A stretch of DNA of 64,000 nt from Cyrtodaria siliqua. Lineage: Eukaryota; Mollusca; Bivalvia; Adapedonta; Hiatellidae. The position numbers were made by a program, and so were the translations under genes. The notes under the pieces were generated by a model that saw nothing but the letters and a program-made list of their open reading frames with translations, searched no databases and had not been told where the DNA came from. Shown piece after piece: positions 61,101 to 63,879 of the stretch. The first letter of the stretch is position 1. The number at the start of each line of letters is the position of its first letter. The stretch covers positions 457,203-521,202 of the forward strand of contig JAWPHD010000287.1 of NCBI GenBank assembly GCA_037043455.1, given 5' to 3'.

Positions 61101-63132
61101 GACTACGTCAACGGAGTCCGTGTCGTGTTGACCGAGGGCGTCCCATACAGTTAACGTGAACGTATACATTCCTTCCTGGAGGCCAGCTATATCAAGAATG
61201 TCTCTTTCGAGTCCATCCATAAATATATATTCTCCATCACCAGCCGTCAACGCCCATTTGTACGACACCACTCGATTGTCGTCTGTTGATTTATCACCAT
61301 TCAGTGAAAGAAAATCAATCGGAAGTTGAATCTCAACATCTTCGCCAGCGTTGGCAGTAGGTGGAATGTCTTGTGCTATGATAGTGAATAAACGAAGCTA
61401 AAGCGTATGAGAAATGAGCACGTGCAATGTAAATAATTGATAGGACTGGTATATGCACGTGAAAATGGTTAATGCTATTAGTTGTGCTAACACCCTTTGT
61501 CGTAGGTAGCATAAACAGACGTAGGTATGATGCGTGTAGACGTTAAACAAACAGCTTATCATTCGTAAACAAATGTTATCATAATCTTTGACCTAAAGTA
61601 AAAGCAGATATATCGTACAGTATAAGTAAAGAAAAGACATGTTGATCTAACTGCCTTCTACGGAAATAAATTAACGATTAACTTATATCACACATATATT
61701 AGACATGTACGGCACATCTAGTACAACATATATAATTATATTACATATTTTCGGTATGTATCACGAATATATCACACATCGTAAATATTTCGCACCAGAC
61801 ATATATTGTACATATAAACAACCACACATGTATCACATATATACCACACACATATATATTTGGTATGTATATATACCAGTATTATCACGCATACATCATA
61901 CTAGTATATCGCGCTTGTATCTTACATGCATCGAACCACACACATATATGTCATACATATACTGAACGGTTATCACTCATGTATCACGCATACATCATGC
62001 ATATGTATTGAATATGCATCGTACATTTATCGCATCACACATATTTTGCACATCTAGGCTACATACATGTATAGCATATAGCATATGGTTCACATATAAC
62101 CCATATATTATACATGTATCACACATATTTCACACATATATTACACACATTTCACACATATAATACACATATTTCAAACATATATCACACATATTTCACA
62201 CATGGTTCACACATATTGATCACACATATATGTCATACATATATTCAACATGTATCACTCATGTTCACACATAGTTCACACATATATAATATTTCACACA
62301 TATATCATACATATATCACACATATTTCACACATATTTCACACATATATCACTCATGTATCACATATGCTGAACACATATTTCACACATATATCACTCAT
62401 GTATCACATATGTTGTACACATAGTTCACACATATATCACTCATGTATCACATATGTTGTACACATAGTTCACACATATTTGCACATCCATCAAGCATGA
62501 TCAAACATGTATCACACATACATAGTAGATGTATCATGCTCATATATCATATATATATCACACGTATACGACTCTTATATCACAACACACTGATCATACA
62601 TTAAACACATATATAACCCATATATCACATATATCTTGTTCTTATGTCACAACACGCACACCACATCATATATACATCATATATGTTACAAATGTATTAC
62701 CCGGTTATCTCACTTATATAAATGTATTACACATATACACATGATTATATCTCACATATATCTCACATATATCATACAATTATCACAATACATTTATCAT
62801 AGCACATATGTCACTCATATATCACACATGTAATAACACATTTATCACACCTTTCACGACTACATTAACGGAATCCTCATCGTATTGGCCGAGAGCGTCC
62901 CACACAGTTAACGTGAACGTGTACGTGCCCTCCTGCAGAGAAGCTATATCAACATTTGCCTTGTCTCTTCCGTCCATATATATGTTCTCTCCGTCGCCTG
63001 TCGTCACCCTCCAACTGTATCGCACCACGTCATTGTCATCTTTCGATTTGTCACCATTCAGTGAAACAAAATCTACCGGAAGTTGAATCTCGACATCCTT
63101 GCCTGCGTCAGCGGTTGGCGGGAAATCTTGTG
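4264..63132 (-). CDS. Large multidomain VWA-PKD gene, internal portion (23 exons; both ends outside window)
   Basis: Exon set on the minus strand: 63132-62851, 61375-61094, 60030-59746, 58185-57904, 48742-48467, 42784-42638, 38532-38355, 34617-34355, 30916-30863, 27293-27107, 25606-25384, 23701-23548, 18748-18170, 16344-16069, 15729-15451, 13298-13017, 11458-11177, 9685-9556, 9008-8915, 7760-7584, 7186-7024, 5884-5825, 4490-4264. All introns are GT-AG and all junctions keep one frame, about 1,720 residues. Domain order is PKD x5, VWA, Thr linker, VWA, VWA, PKD x4, VWA, Pro/Thr linker, VWA (partial). VWA domains bind ligands through a metal site and PKD domains form extended Ig-like rods, so an extracellular matrix or cell-surface role is inferred. 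No signal peptide or membrane segment lies in the window. The first exon here starts in phase 1 and the last stops halfway through a VWA, so the gene continues both ways. A split into two genes cannot be excluded without transcript data, but phase continuity argues against it. Confidence 0.88.
5080..5385. repeat. 76-bp tandem repeat, four copies
   Basis: Copies start at 5080, 5156, 5232 and 5308 with CATTGGATACATAAGACAAT. Each contains GTGTGTGAAAGGTTCATTAT. It lies in the intron between the Pro/Thr linker and VWA-5. Confidence 0.88.
5825..5884 (-). CDS. Pro/Thr-rich linker micro-exon between VWA-4 and VWA-5
   Basis: 60-bp phase 1-1 exon (20 codons): THTPSPCPTLPPTTPRPPG after the junction codon. 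The acceptor is CATCCTTGCAG and the donor is GGAA|GTAAGT. It joins the end of VWA-4 (C|GT, Arg) and the start of VWA-5 (A|CA, Thr) in frame. It is a likely extended, possibly O-glycosylated spacer with one Cys. Its size, phase and composition parallel the linker at 30863-30916. Confidence 0.78.
6765..7004. mobile_element. TTAAAGG-family TIR element next to the VWA-4 exon-4 donor
   Basis: Left end TTAAAGGGACACAGGTCAAT and right end ATTGCCGCGTGTCCCGTTAA are imperfect inverted repeats. The right end is 19 bp from the exon donor at 7023. Related ends occur at 18820-19124. Confidence 0.75.
7024..7186 (-). CDS. VWA-4, exon 4 of 4
   Basis: 163-bp exon, phase 0 to 1: EGVGMFGIGFGEMPSLDELD, then a helical tail to MLYNLKQ. 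VGMFGIGFGE corresponds to IYAIGIGLTD in the other domains. The donor is CAAC|GTAAGC and the acceptor TTGCAAATAG; an alternative AG two bases on would break the frame. It has no C-terminal Cys. A TIR element (6765-7004) ends about 19 bp beyond the donor. Confidence 0.83.
7584..7760 (-). CDS. VWA-4, exon 3 of 4 (altered MIDAS)
   Basis: 177-bp exon, phase 0-0: VGYRPGSKNTAAALKHVRKR, GDRDFAKNYVILLTGGDPST and the helix to ACQLQ. The acceptor is CTCTTATTTCAAG and the donor CTCCAG|GTATGG. The usual TDG, whose Asp is the third MIDAS ligand, reads TGG here. The sequence is otherwise a normal, open VWA segment, so this looks like divergence of a working exon rather than a pseudogene. Confidence 0.88.
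8297..8365 (-). repeat. tRNA-derived remnant
   Basis: The minus strand gives ATAGCGCAGCTGACTAAGG (A-box-like) and GGTGCAAGCCT (degenerate B box), preceded on the plus strand by an A-rich stretch. Probably an old SINE. Confidence 0.55.
8716..8898 (-). pseudogene. Two partial copies of VWA-4 exon 2 in the following intron
   Basis: 8716-8765 on the minus strand reads DLNEYVTKATVLATVGK followed by GTACAC, parallel to the true exon's DLNEYDTKQGVMSGIDK|GTAC. 8866-8898 is a shorter copy (DLKEYDIE then stop). Neither has the exon's 5' part or an evident acceptor AG, so both are probably non-functional tandem fragments. The first keeps an open frame and a donor-like end. Confidence 0.72.
8915..9008 (-). 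CDS. VWA-4, exon 2 of 4
   Basis: 94-bp exon, phase 2 to 0: VGYLIYSNGAYKQFDLNEYD and TKQGVMSGIDK. The acceptor is CTATTTACAG and the donor GACAAG|GTACTT (a weaker donor). Fragments homologous to its 3' part recur just downstream in the intron (8866-8898 and 8716-8765). Confidence 0.85.
9556..9685 (-). CDS. VWA-4, exon 1 of 4
   Basis: 130-bp exon, phase 1 to 2: PRTSGYDVIFVLDSSVSPSY, a first helix, and IDDGEF-R. DxSxS (DSSVS) is retained. The acceptor is CTTTAACTTCAG and the donor TTCAG|GTAATT. It lacks the Cys found before the first strand in VWA-1, -2, -3 and -5. Confidence 0.87.
10267..10710. mobile_element. CTGAAA TIR element (MITE), intact copy
   Basis: 444 bp, starting CTGAAAAGAAAAAGAAATGC and ending with a closely matching inverted copy (TCTTTTTCCTTTCAG), flanked by TA (10265-10266, 10711-10712). 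The shared inner TIR is GACACGGGAATTTCCGCTAT. It is a non-autonomous Tc1/mariner-like element. Its right part recurs in the duplicated unit at 11953-12305. Confidence 0.88.
10866..11079. mobile_element. TTAACCC-terminal MITE, copy in left unit
   Basis: Termini TTAACCCTTTTGCCGCC and GGCAGCGAAAGGGTTAA are near-perfect inverted repeats. The interior has ACTGAGTGGCGAACGG and CCTGCACATAGCGTGC. No coding capacity. Confidence 0.83.
11177..11458 (-). CDS. PKD-9 exon
   Basis: 94-codon phase 1-1 exon with the same acceptor and donor as PKD-8. It reads QDYVIRLPTDSV, SHSWSLTDGEGRG and TPYLRVDN where PKD-8 reads QDYVIQLPTDTV, SHRWSLTDGYGRG and TPSLRVDN. It is the last PKD before VWA-4 (junction G|CT, Ala). 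It belongs to the left unit (10368-11937) of the duplication. Confidence 0.92.
11953..12305. mobile_element. 5'-truncated CTGAAA MITE in the second duplication unit
   Basis: Matches 10368-10710, ending GCGTTTCTTTTACCTTTCAG with the following TA, but lacks the left TIR and about 100 bp. The truncation coincides with the left boundary of the right-hand tandem unit, so the duplication breakpoint lies inside the element. Confidence 0.85.
12729..12923. mobile_element. TTAACCC-terminal MITE, copy in right unit
   Basis: Same element as 10866-11079, carried along by the tandem duplication. It starts TTATCCCTTTTGCCGCC and ends GCGAAAGGGTTAA, with a short internal deletion near the right end. Confidence 0.82.
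13017..13298 (-). CDS. PKD-8 exon
   Basis: 94-codon phase 1-1 exon: DKPPVANAGQDYVIQLPTDT, SRSKDDHRIVSHRWSLTDG, YTYTLTVTDNLGQSDTDSA and KITVQPG. The acceptor is TTTATATTACAG and the donor CAACCTG|GTGAGG. It is one of two near-identical copies. The differences from PKD-9 are mainly amino-acid changing (five codons by my reading). It lies in the right-hand unit of a tandem duplication (11953-13787). Confidence 0.92.
13878..13986. repeat. 18-bp minisatellite (GTAGTGGTGATACAGAGAT)
   Basis: About six imperfect units. Close by are a 21-bp repeat of CATTCAACAGTGTTCACC (14118-14180) and a TTCTG run (14252-14275). Confidence 0.82.
15100..15275 (-). mobile_element. Solo 3' fragment of the RT element
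   Basis: Plus strand reads GACATCACAAACACAAAAGG, then GACAATAGGGCTACCGCC and GAACGGTTAGTGGC, the reverse complement of the 3' region seen at 24480-24620. It lies in the intron between PKD-7 and PKD-8. Confidence 0.75.
15451..15729 (-). CDS. PKD-7 exon, with Cys pair
   Basis: 93-codon phase 1-1 exon: PNNPPVANAGPDVEIQLPKD, KHEWKVTRGNCRTMRG, EGVCVFTLTVTDKEG and VTVNVLPG. The acceptor is AATTTATACAG and the donor CCAG|GTAAAATA. The two Cys residues match those of PKD-3 in position. Open frame extending upstream of the acceptor is intronic (a tRNA-like repeat lies there). Confidence 0.9.
15822..15910 (+). repeat. tRNA-derived remnant
   Basis: ACTAGTGGTAGCACGTCAGC and TTTCGATTCCCGG recall A and B boxes, with an insertion in the variable region. 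It lies just upstream (in gene sense) of PKD-7. Confidence 0.55.
16069..16344 (-). CDS. PKD-6 exon
   Basis: 92-codon phase 1-1 exon: DNPPSADAGVDLLIYLPDDV, STDDVGIVKYEWSLLGG, then TYTVELKVTDKLGQSDTDTA and VITVVAG. The acceptor is TACGTTATAG and the donor GTAGCAG|GTATTG. It starts the second PKD block, directly after VWA-3 (junction G|CA, Ala). Confidence 0.9.
16345..18169. other. Intron between VWA-3 and PKD-6
   Basis: AT-rich; apart from the repeat at 17160-17500 I see nothing. A 117-codon plus ORF at 17620-17973 has no recognisable domain. Confidence 0.65.
17160..17500. repeat. Imperfect repeat block (CCGTGTTAATAAC...GAATATCAACC)
   Basis: Four to five degenerate units, each with GTGTTAATAAC, GAATATCAACC and a TTACC/TTACT spacer. 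No coding potential. Confidence 0.65.
18170..18748 (-). CDS. VWA-3, complete domain in a single exon
   Basis: 579-bp phase 1-1 exon encoding an entire A domain: QCGFNSVDLAILLDSSTS (MIDAS DxSxS), SGSVRVGLVVYSTDVKVQF, GSTNTFGALKSIRTKLF, GDRDEIPNIAILVTDGDSG, IHIYTIGIGLSDTKEV, ENSFILNNFDELTG and GRCKSKG. The acceptor has a strong pyrimidine tract (CCTTTTTTCAG) and the donor is TCTAAAG|GTACAT. Flanking Cys residues and all MIDAS positions are present. It has no introns, while its neighbours have two or three, suggesting intron loss or a different duplication history. Confidence 0.92.
18820..19124. mobile_element. TTAAAGG-family TIR element
   Basis: Left end TTAAAGGAACACACGTCAAT, right end ATTGCCGTGTGTGCCTTTAA. 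About 305 bp, AT-rich, no ORF. It lies 71 bp upstream of the VWA-3 exon acceptor. Confidence 0.78.
19601..19749. repeat. 149-bp palindrome, arms about 70 bp
   Basis: GGATCTTAAACTCGTTCCCA, AACTCGTTATGAATTATTTT and TTTTAACTCG mirror CGTTAAAATTAAAATAATTC, ATAACTCGTTTCATAAAT and TTAAGATCC, around a short CCAAAAGG spacer. It is likely a foldback-type MITE in the VWA-2/VWA-3 intron. Confidence 0.85.
22030..22380. repeat. Degenerate 19-bp repeat rich in AGGTCA
   Basis: Units such as TATTAAGAGGTCAACCCTG. AGGTCA occurs at 22042, 22104, 22123, 22142, 22213, 22232, 22326 and 22345, with four intervals of exactly 19 bp. It matches the nuclear-receptor half-site sequence, but function is unproven. Confidence 0.7.
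23363..23457. repeat. About 33-bp repeat x3
   Basis: Three units of TTAAGACTCATTG...GATCTCCATTGGTT. It lies 91 bp beyond the VWA-2 exon-3 donor. Confidence 0.8.
23548..23701 (-). CDS. VWA-2, exon 3 of 3
   Basis: 154-bp exon, phase 0 to 1: GIHIYAIGITLTDTRELDGM, then ANSFNVQTFDELKG and IFSSVCPG. The acceptor is CAAATTCAG|G and the donor CCCAG|GTAAGA. It supplies the last strand and helix of VWA-2 and the C-terminal Cys. It joins VWA-3 as G|AA (Glu). It contains no internal start that would make a long isolated ORF, so homology to VWA-1 exon 3 is the main evidence. Confidence 0.88.
24050..24640 (+). mobile_element. Solo 3' fragment of the RT element
   Basis: Near-complete 3' region: ACGGTAACGTTTGATATTTG, AATGCTGCCAAGCTTGTTAG, TTCATTGGGATGACAATAGG, then GTAGCCCTATTGTCAACCC. 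The two ORFs inside are incidental. It lies in the VWA-2 intron between exons 2 and 3. Confidence 0.78.
24865..25170 (-). mobile_element. Inverted solo 3' fragment of the RT element
   Basis: Reverse-complement copy of the same 3' region (plus strand CCACTGGGGGTTTAAACCGG, CTGTCATCCCATTAAAAAAG, CAAACGCTACCG). It faces the copy at 24050-24640, forming a large imperfect inverted repeat only 225 bp apart. Confidence 0.76.
25384..25606 (-). CDS. VWA-2, exon 2 of 3
   Basis: 223-bp exon, phase 2 to 0: YSTEEDIMEAVDNIPYIYGS, TNTADAITVMHNEMF, then GDRPDAPNVAIILTDGISN, carrying the second and third MIDAS residues, and ending at KAARDA. The acceptor is ACTCACAG|C and the donor GACGCG|GTGAGT. The DNIPYIYGSTNTAD block is nearly the same as in VWA-1, marking these two domains as close paralogues. 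Confidence 0.9.
25975..26085. repeat. 111-bp hairpin
   Basis: TTTCATATCACACCCTACAT, CAGGCCTGAGACACCATATC and AGCTCGAG pair with CTCGAGGGCTGATATGG, GTCATGGGCCTGATATAGGG and TGTGTAATGGAAATA. The loop is AGCTTTAG. It lies in the VWA-2 intron. Confidence 0.82.
26938..27016. repeat. 20-bp repeat x4 (ACTGTAAACCTCCCGCCATT)
   Basis: Four near-identical 20-bp units, about 90 bp beyond the VWA-2 exon-1 donor. Confidence 0.88.
27107..27293 (-). CDS. VWA-2, exon 1 of 3
   Basis: 187-bp exon, phase 1 to 2, read directly from the minus strand: CLSKTDLVMILDASTSVTEE then the first helix, SGSVRVGLNIYSTDVQ and FHLNE. The MIDAS DxSxS is intact. The acceptor is AATTGCAG and the donor AACGA|GTGAGT. The donor lies after the strand-B/C region, a different position from the introns of VWA-1. 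Plus-strand frames over this stretch are antisense shadows. Confidence 0.88.
28606..29070. mobile_element. CTGAAA-family MITE, inverted copy
   Basis: 465 bp, flanked by TA (28604-28605, 29071-29072). It is the reverse complement of the element at 10267-10710 (for example TTCATAAATGTTGGAAGTTC against GAACTTCAACATTTATGAA). It lies in the intron between the Thr linker and VWA-2. Confidence 0.85.
30051..30406. mobile_element. TIR element ending TTTAAAGGGAGTACATCAGG
   Basis: The left end TTTAAAGGGAGTACATCAGG matches, inverted, the right end CCTGATGTACCCCCTTTAA. About 356 bp with no coding potential. It lies in the intron before the Thr linker. Confidence 0.78.
30863..30916 (-). CDS. Thr-rich linker micro-exon between VWA-1 and VWA-2
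   Basis: 54-bp phase 1-1 exon (18 codons): E-E-T-T-T-P-I-P-T-T-T-I-V-A-T-T-T-T. The acceptor is GTATTTACAG and the donor is ACAACAG|GTAAAC. It joins VWA-1 (ends G|) to VWA-2 (starts CT) in frame. The Thr/Pro composition suggests a mucin-like, O-glycosylated spacer (inference). The exon is short and ACA-repetitive, so inclusion in the mRNA needs transcript support. Skipping it would leave the frame intact. Confidence 0.78.
31185..31490 (+). mobile_element. Solo 3' fragment of the RT element
   Basis: Matches the 3' region of the element at 31660-33090: AATGCTGCCTAGTTTGTTAG, CACTGTCCCGTTTTATTACG and CTATTGTCAACCCTGTTATG. No coding part is present. It lies just upstream of the longer copy in the same orientation. 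Confidence 0.78.
31660..33090 (+). mobile_element. Reverse-transcriptase retroelement, 5'-truncated pseudogene with 3' UTR
   Basis: Plus-strand translation in several frames gives RT motifs: GIPMGTNCASLVADLFL around 31867-31930, SRYLDDILNI (the catalytic Y-x-DD box) near 32005-32035, then FLDVHLS, KIYDKRD, LDGDVPRATSYGVY and LLRQGYRYHKLRK. In-frame stops (one before GIPMG, one at 32092) and at least one deletion near 32280 disable it. The 3' region (32640-33090) ends with CACTGACCGTTCCAAGG-type sequence seen in at least six copies in the window. The clade is uncertain (non-LTR or Penelope-like). Confidence 0.82.
34355..34617 (-). CDS. VWA-1, exon 3 of 3
   Basis: 263-bp exon, phase 2 to 1, completing VWA-1: NGDRDDAPNIAMVITDG holds the third MIDAS Asp, then SNINSRRT, IHIYAIGIGLTDTREL and the C-terminal helix to SIFSSFCEG. 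The acceptor is TTTATTTCTGCAG and the donor is GAAG|GTAATT. The closing Cys matches the Cys in exon 1. With all three MIDAS elements present, this domain is predicted to bind metal. Confidence 0.9.
35483..35962. mobile_element. TATAGGTGTA TIR element, copy 1
   Basis: Ends TATAGGTGTAACACACCCAT and ATGGGTGTGCTACACCTATA. About 480 bp. The second copy at 36828-37266 is in the same orientation. No ORF. Confidence 0.82.
36828..37266. mobile_element. TATAGGTGTA TIR element, copy 2
   Basis: Direct repeat of 35483-35962 with small internal deletions, ending TTATAGGTGTAACACATCC and GGGTGTGCTACACCTATAA. The 865 bp between the copies shows nothing I recognise. Confidence 0.82.
37925..38354 (-). repeat. 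60-71-bp tandem repeat derived from the 3' end and donor of VWA-1 exon 2
   Basis: About seven units sharing ACTTACCTAAAACTAACC, ATCTCGCA and CTTGCAGT on the plus strand. The unit nearest the exon (38279-38344) aligns without gaps to the exon's own end at about 50 of 66 positions, covering some 60 coding bases and the 5' splice site. More distant units lose about 10 bp. Most units keep AGGTAAGT-like donors on the minus strand. Confidence 0.9.
38355..38532 (-). CDS. VWA-1, exon 2 of 3
   Basis: 178-bp exon, phase 1 to 2. It encodes SVRVGALIYSTEVEIQFHLN and the helix ending MRDEMFSF-R, and includes STNTADG with the second MIDAS Thr. The acceptor is CCTTGTTCACAG|GC and the donor is TTTTAG|GTAAGT, a strong U1 match. 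Read-through past the donor hits TAA at once. Both splice junctions of this exon have been amplified into tandem repeats in the adjoining introns (see 38533-42223 and 37925-38354). Confidence 0.9.
38533..42223 (-). repeat. 39-bp minisatellite derived from the VWA-1 exon-2 acceptor, filling the intron
   Basis: About 94 head-to-tail units by length, with cores ATTAACCATTG and TAGACGAGGGAATACAATT on the plus strand. The first unit is the real exon junction: 38527-38566 aligns without gaps to a later unit at 33 of 40 positions. On the minus strand each unit reads ATTCCCTCGTCTACAG or ...TCTAGAG, so it looks like a pyrimidine tract plus AG. Variant positions (CTCTAG/CTGTAG, CGCAT/CACAT, ATTG/ACTG) alternate in blocks, indicating higher-order duplication. 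It fills almost all of the intron between VWA-1 exons 1 and 2. Confidence 0.93.
42638..42784 (-). CDS. VWA-1, exon 1 of 3 (MIDAS strand)
   Basis: 49-codon exon, phase 1-1, starting with a short Thr-rich lead (AVTTEAPC) and then the first VWA beta strand and MIDAS loop, VDLVFVVDASTS (DxSxS intact). The donor is TTCAG|GTAAGG and the likely acceptor is TTCAACAACAG. The Cys before LNKVD pairs by position with the Cys near the end of exon 3, as in matrilin-like A domains. The 4.1-kb intron that follows is almost entirely a 39-bp minisatellite. Confidence 0.88.
43345..48125 (+). mobile_element. Degraded RT-element 3' portion hosting the 36/39-bp minisatellite
   Basis: 43353-43530 is homologous to the C-terminal coding end of the element at 31660-33090 (shared GGTGATGTGATTTACA and CGCCACTATGC). 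43530-43810 and 47968-48125 match its 3' untranslated region on either side of the array (TTTATTGGGATGACAATAG before, CACTGACCGTTCCAAGG after). The coding remnant has stops and frameshifts. It lies in the intron between PKD-5 and VWA-1. Confidence 0.8.
43815..47967. repeat. 36/39-bp minisatellite expanded inside a retroelement 3' region
   Basis: Roughly 105-110 units. The long form ends CCCCCAGGACGA and the short form lacks three bases (CCCCCACGA). Unit lengths are multiples of three, so several frames on both strands stay open for over 1,100 codons (repeats of MNQASGCNSRPGG or WGYEPGFRMQQSS). The unit aligns to the segment TGCACCCTAGAACCGGTTT onward of the dispersed element copy at 24870-24915 (about 24 of 32 bases), and flanking sequence on both sides matches the same element. 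The open frames are not evidence of a protein. Confidence 0.92.
48467..48742 (-). CDS. PKD-5 exon
   Basis: 92-codon phase 1-1 exon with no internal Met suitable as a start, so it is easily missed by ORF calling. It opens DPPIANAGQDYVLQLP, has SLRGDQSSDDVG and YQWRLIDG, and ends TEVEVLVLP-like (DTVEVLVLP). The acceptor TTTATTTTAG has a good pyrimidine tract and the donor is CCAG|GTAACA. It is the last PKD before VWA-1 and is preceded by a 9.2-kb intron filled with transposable elements. Confidence 0.88.
48790..49390. repeat. Dispersed repeat, two copies (third at 30565-30720)
   Basis: 48795-48960 and 49225-49380 share ATTACCTC, CATGAACAGA, TGTTGCTT and CCAAGGGATCCCC-type words with 30565-30720. 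No coding content. Confidence 0.72.
50380..50457 (+). repeat. tRNA-derived (SINE-like) segment
   Basis: Contains an A-box-like TAGCGTGGTCGAA and a good B box, GGTTCGATCCC. Acceptor stem and anticodon arm do not pair convincingly, so it is not a functional tRNA. Confidence 0.6.
50747..50825 (+). repeat. tRNA-derived (SINE-like) segment
   Basis: GTGGCCCACTGCATACTCGT and TTAGCGCG followed by GGTTTGAACCC (B box). It resembles the head of a tRNA-derived SINE; no intact cloverleaf. Confidence 0.62.
52128..52174. repeat. GAT trinucleotide microsatellite
   Basis: About 15 uninterrupted GAT units inside the nested TIR element. The poly-M and poly-I frames here are artefacts. Confidence 0.95.
52666..53219. 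mobile_element. 554-bp TA-flanked TIR element, copy 1
   Basis: TIRs carry AGCAAAAATAGAAACGTCCC at the left and the reverse complement at the right, flanked by TA (52664-52665 and 53220-53221), as for Tc1/mariner-type non-autonomous elements. It is the same length as copy 2 and very similar to it. Confidence 0.88.
54350..54903. mobile_element. 554-bp TA-flanked TIR element, copy 2
   Basis: Same element and orientation as 52666-53219. The termini include AGCAAAAATAGAAACGTCCC, and the flanking TAs are at 54348-54349 and 54904-54905. The incidental ORF inside is not conserved in copy 1. Confidence 0.88.
57904..58185 (-). CDS. PKD-4 exon
   Basis: 94-codon phase 1-1 exon, from DDVPPVADAGENVRIKLP to RVDVVVLP. 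The acceptor is TTGCAATGCAG and the donor is TTACCAG|GTAAAATT. The core RYRWRLQKGDD is more basic than in other repeats and the final strand is YTFSLTVTDDKG. The right arm of a large inverted-repeat element ends only about 35 bp beyond the donor, so that insertion sits immediately next to this splice site. Confidence 0.9.
58186..59745. other. Intron between PKD-3 and PKD-4
   Basis: AT-rich, with no repeat or exon I can support. Confidence 0.6.
59746..60030 (-). CDS. PKD-3 exon, with Cys pair
   Basis: 95-codon phase 1-1 exon. The acceptor is CTAACCCCACAG and the donor is GTTAAAG|GTGTGACA. The domain opens QDIPPIADAGDDVTIKLP and ends DTVTITVK. The core reads EYSWDIRSCDSE and the later strand GQCTFVLTVMDALGQ. 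These two cysteines sit at positions shared only with PKD-7 and could form an inter-strand disulfide (inference). Confidence 0.9.
60031..61093. other. Intron between PKD-2 and PKD-3
   Basis: No recognisable feature; the short ORFs have no domain signature. Confidence 0.6.
61094..61375 (-). CDS. PKD-2 exon
   Basis: 94-codon phase 1-1 exon. The minus-strand frame is open throughout, from QDIPPTANAGEDVEIQLP to DSVDVVVK. The acceptor is CTATCATAG and the donor AAAG|GTGTGA, the same donor context as PKD-1. The core is YKWALTAGDG and the F-strand is MYTFTLTVWDALGQ. It is the tandem sister of PKD-1: the intron upstream of each (61409-61650 and 63205-63445) is also homologous. Confidence 0.9.
61380..62840. 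repeat. PKD-2 duplication unit: shared intron plus CACATATATCA-type satellite
   Basis: 61409-61650 matches 63205-63445 (for example TAGCATAAACAGACGTAGGT). From about 61690 to 62840 runs an imperfect repeat of words such as ATCACACATATTTCACACAT, roughly 9-12 bp long. The stop-poor ORFs rich in H, T, Y and I are products of this repeat. Confidence 0.82.
62851..63132 (-). CDS. PKD-1 exon
   Basis: 94-codon phase 1-1 exon, the first of this gene in the window. The acceptor is CACTCACAG and the donor is AAAG|GTGTGA. The translation opens QDFPPTADAGKDVEIQLP, the usual start of a KIAA0319-type PKD (PP-x-A-x-AG), and ends with TFTLTVWDALGQ followed by an Asp-rich turn and VVVK. The SWRVTTGDG segment replaces the classical WDFGDG. 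It is nearly identical to PKD-2 and shares flanking intron sequence with it, so the pair is a recent tandem duplication. Confidence 0.9.
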
Positions 63133-63865
63133 CTGTGAGTGATACATGTAGTACAGATACATAACAGTGCATTACATGTACAAGCAGCGTTTATGATGAA
63201 TGCGTATGAGACATGATCACGTGCAATGAAAATTATTGATATAGGACTGGTATATGCCTGTGAAAATGGTTAATGCTATTAGTTACCCACACCCTGTATC
63301 GTAGGTAGCATAAACAGACGTAGGTATGATACGTGTAGATGTTTAAAAAACAACTTATCATTCGTACAATAATGTTATTATAACCTTTGACCGGAAGTAA
63401 AATCGGATATATCGTATATTCCAAGTAAAGAAAAGACAGTTTAATTTTGATATTGCACATATAAGCTACCATGCATGTATCACATGTATATCATATATAT
63501 ACCTCATATATATATGCTATGTATCACCAATGCATCACGCATACATCACGCATTTGTCACGTATGTATCGAACATGCATTGTACAACACATATATTGCAC
63601 ATTCAGACTAACCCACACATATATGACACACGTATAATATACATATATCACTCATGCATCACCAGTGTATCCCGTATACATCATGCATTTATCACGCATT
63701 TATTACATATATATCACACACATATCACACATATATCACACATATATTACACATATATCACATATACAAAATACATATGTTACACATATATTACACATAT
63801 TTTACTCGCGTCTCACATATGTTTTACAAATATTTCACACTTATATTACACATAAATCAAGCATG
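63133..63865. repeat. PKD-1 duplication unit: shared intron plus CACATATATCA-type satellite
   Basis: The counterpart of 61380-62840: same intron block at 63205-63445, then the ATCACACATATATCA repeat to about 63865. Together with the PKD exons this is a tandem duplication with a unit of about 1.76 kb. Confidence 0.82.
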
Positions 63866-63879
63866 ATCGCACATTTATT

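Noticed and set aside
61705..62833. His/Thr/Tyr/Ile-rich ORFs on the plus strand
   Set aside because: Translations of the ATCACACATAT satellite.
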